Source: Saccopteryx bilineata (lineage: Eukaryota > Chordata > Mammalia > Chiroptera > Emballonuridae). Taken from it: 64,000 bases of DNA. Position 1 is the stretch's first letter. Every line of letters starts with the position of its first letter. The position numbers and the translations under genes were made by a program. The notes under the pieces are model-generated. The model searched no databases. It was not told the DNA's origin and saw nothing but the letters and a program-made list of their open reading frames with translations. The DNA is taken from contig NC_089490.1 in NCBI RefSeq assembly GCF_036850765.1, positions 130,848,522-130,912,521 of the forward strand, given 5' to 3'. Below are positions 59,360-64,000 of this stretch, in pieces.

Positions 59360-59605
59360 AAAGATATTGTGTCGGGCCTGACCTGTGGTGGTGCAGTGGA
59401 TAAAGCATCGACCTGGAACGCTGAGGTTGCTGATTCAAAACCCTGGGTTTGCTGGTCAAGGCACATACGGGAGTTGATGCTTCCTGCTCCTCTCCCTTCT
59501 CTCTCCTTCTTTCTCTCTCTCTCTCTCCTCTCTAAAATGAATAAAATCTTTTAAAAAACTATAAAAACATATATAAATTGGTAATACCTCTAAAAGAGAT
59601 TGTGT
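59360..59605 (+). mobile_element. Short tRNA-derived SINE with TSD
   Basis: The body is about 59373-59592. It begins GGGCCTGACCTGTGGTGGTG, has a B-box-like GATTCAAAACCC, then a CT run and an A/T-rich end. It lacks the middle segment of its 330-bp relatives. Target duplication: AAAGATATTGTGT (59360-59372) and AAAGAGATTGTGT (59593-59605), one mismatch. It lies inside the old L1. Confidence 0.8.
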
Positions 59606-60040
59606 TAAACAGTGTCATTTCTTCCATAAATATTTGGTAGAATTTTTCCAATAAAACATTCTGGGTTTTGAGATTTCTTTTTTGGAAACTTTTAAACTGT
59701 GAATTAAATGTCTTTCACAGTAACAGGAGTTTTCAGGCTATCTCCTTCATCTTGGGGTGACTTTTGGTCATTTGTAGTTTTTGAGGTAATTGTACATTTC
59801 TTCAAAGTTGAATTTATGTTCATAGAGTTGTTTGTAGTATTCCCTTCTCTATTTAATGCCTGCAAATTCCTTAGTGATATTCCTTAAAAGTTCTTAATAT
59901 TATTAATTGGTATTTTCTTTTTATAAATATCAGTCTTGAAAGAGATTTGGCAATTTTATTGATCTTTATAAAAAGAACCAGCTTTTGTTTTCATTGATTT
60001 TCTCTATTTTTTTGTTTTGTATTTGGGTTCATTAATTTTT

Positions 60041-64000
<3,960 letters not shown>

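Larger units (their letters stand above)
57880..60040 (-). mobile_element. Old LINE-1 ORF2 region, antisense, interrupted
   Basis: The + strand is reversed L1 ORF2, split by the SINEs at 58030-58407 and 59373-59592. At 58742-59065 a minus-strand frame of 107 codons includes SPPLFHTVLEILDRAIRQE, the reverse-transcriptase segment that precedes the catalytic FADD box in L1. Many stops remain, so it is inactive. It ends where the 3' end of a younger L1 begins near 60,041. Confidence 0.75.

Noticed and set aside
9841..59592. tRNA-like A and B box sequences at many places
   Set aside because: All lie at the heads of SINEs with long non-tRNA bodies and A-rich tails. None forms a stand-alone tRNA gene.

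Overview
This window is mammalian nuclear DNA, and almost certainly from a bat. The evidence is a set of tRNA-derived SINEs of the Ves type and related chiropteran types, recognisable L2, MIR, MaLR-type LTR and L1 remains, and hAT DNA transposons with 8-bp target duplications. I cannot fix the bat family from sequence alone. There is no prokaryotic or plasmid content. Nearly all open reading frames in the window are chance frames in intergenic DNA, introns, repeats or low-complexity tracts.

Only one protein-coding gene is supported: the 5' end of ADAMTS2 (procollagen I N-proteinase) on the + strand. Positions 1 to about 22,000 are upstream intergenic DNA. A GC-rich, CpG-rich promoter region lies at about 22,040-23,600. 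Coding exon 1 (22511-22619) encodes the signal peptide. Intron 1 (22620-23528) is short and has GT-AG ends. Exon 2 (23529-23926) encodes the first part of the propeptide. Everything from 23927 to the end is read here as intron 2; I found no exon 3, so that intron is more than 40 kb long.

The upstream flank holds a nearly complete but decayed hAT transposon (1252-3714, perfect 8-bp TSD), a smaller hAT-like element split by a SINE (4054-4952), L2, MIR and MLT1-like pieces, and several SINEs. It also holds a 3'-truncated L1 with perfect TSDs (10497-10914), two SINEs inserted one after the other at the same site so that the target sequence is present three times (13901-14457), and a 3'-truncated, tail-less 7SK RNA retrocopy (15364-15601, minus strand).

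Intron 2 holds SINEs, split L2 and L1 pieces, four long TG-rich tracts, a CCTCT/CCCCT microsatellite grown inside a SINE, and a GC-rich minisatellite of about 23 units of 40-41 bp (43084-44016). One length class of those units carries an exact AP-1 motif. The last 6 kb (57,880-64,000) is an old antisense L1 into which a younger antisense L1 has inserted; the younger copy runs off the window end in its endonuclease region.

I did not find an undescribed biological system. The most interesting items are the minisatellite with periodic AP-1 sites inside ADAMTS2 intron 2, the tail-less 7SK copy with apparent microhomology at its junction, and the same-site double SINE insertion.
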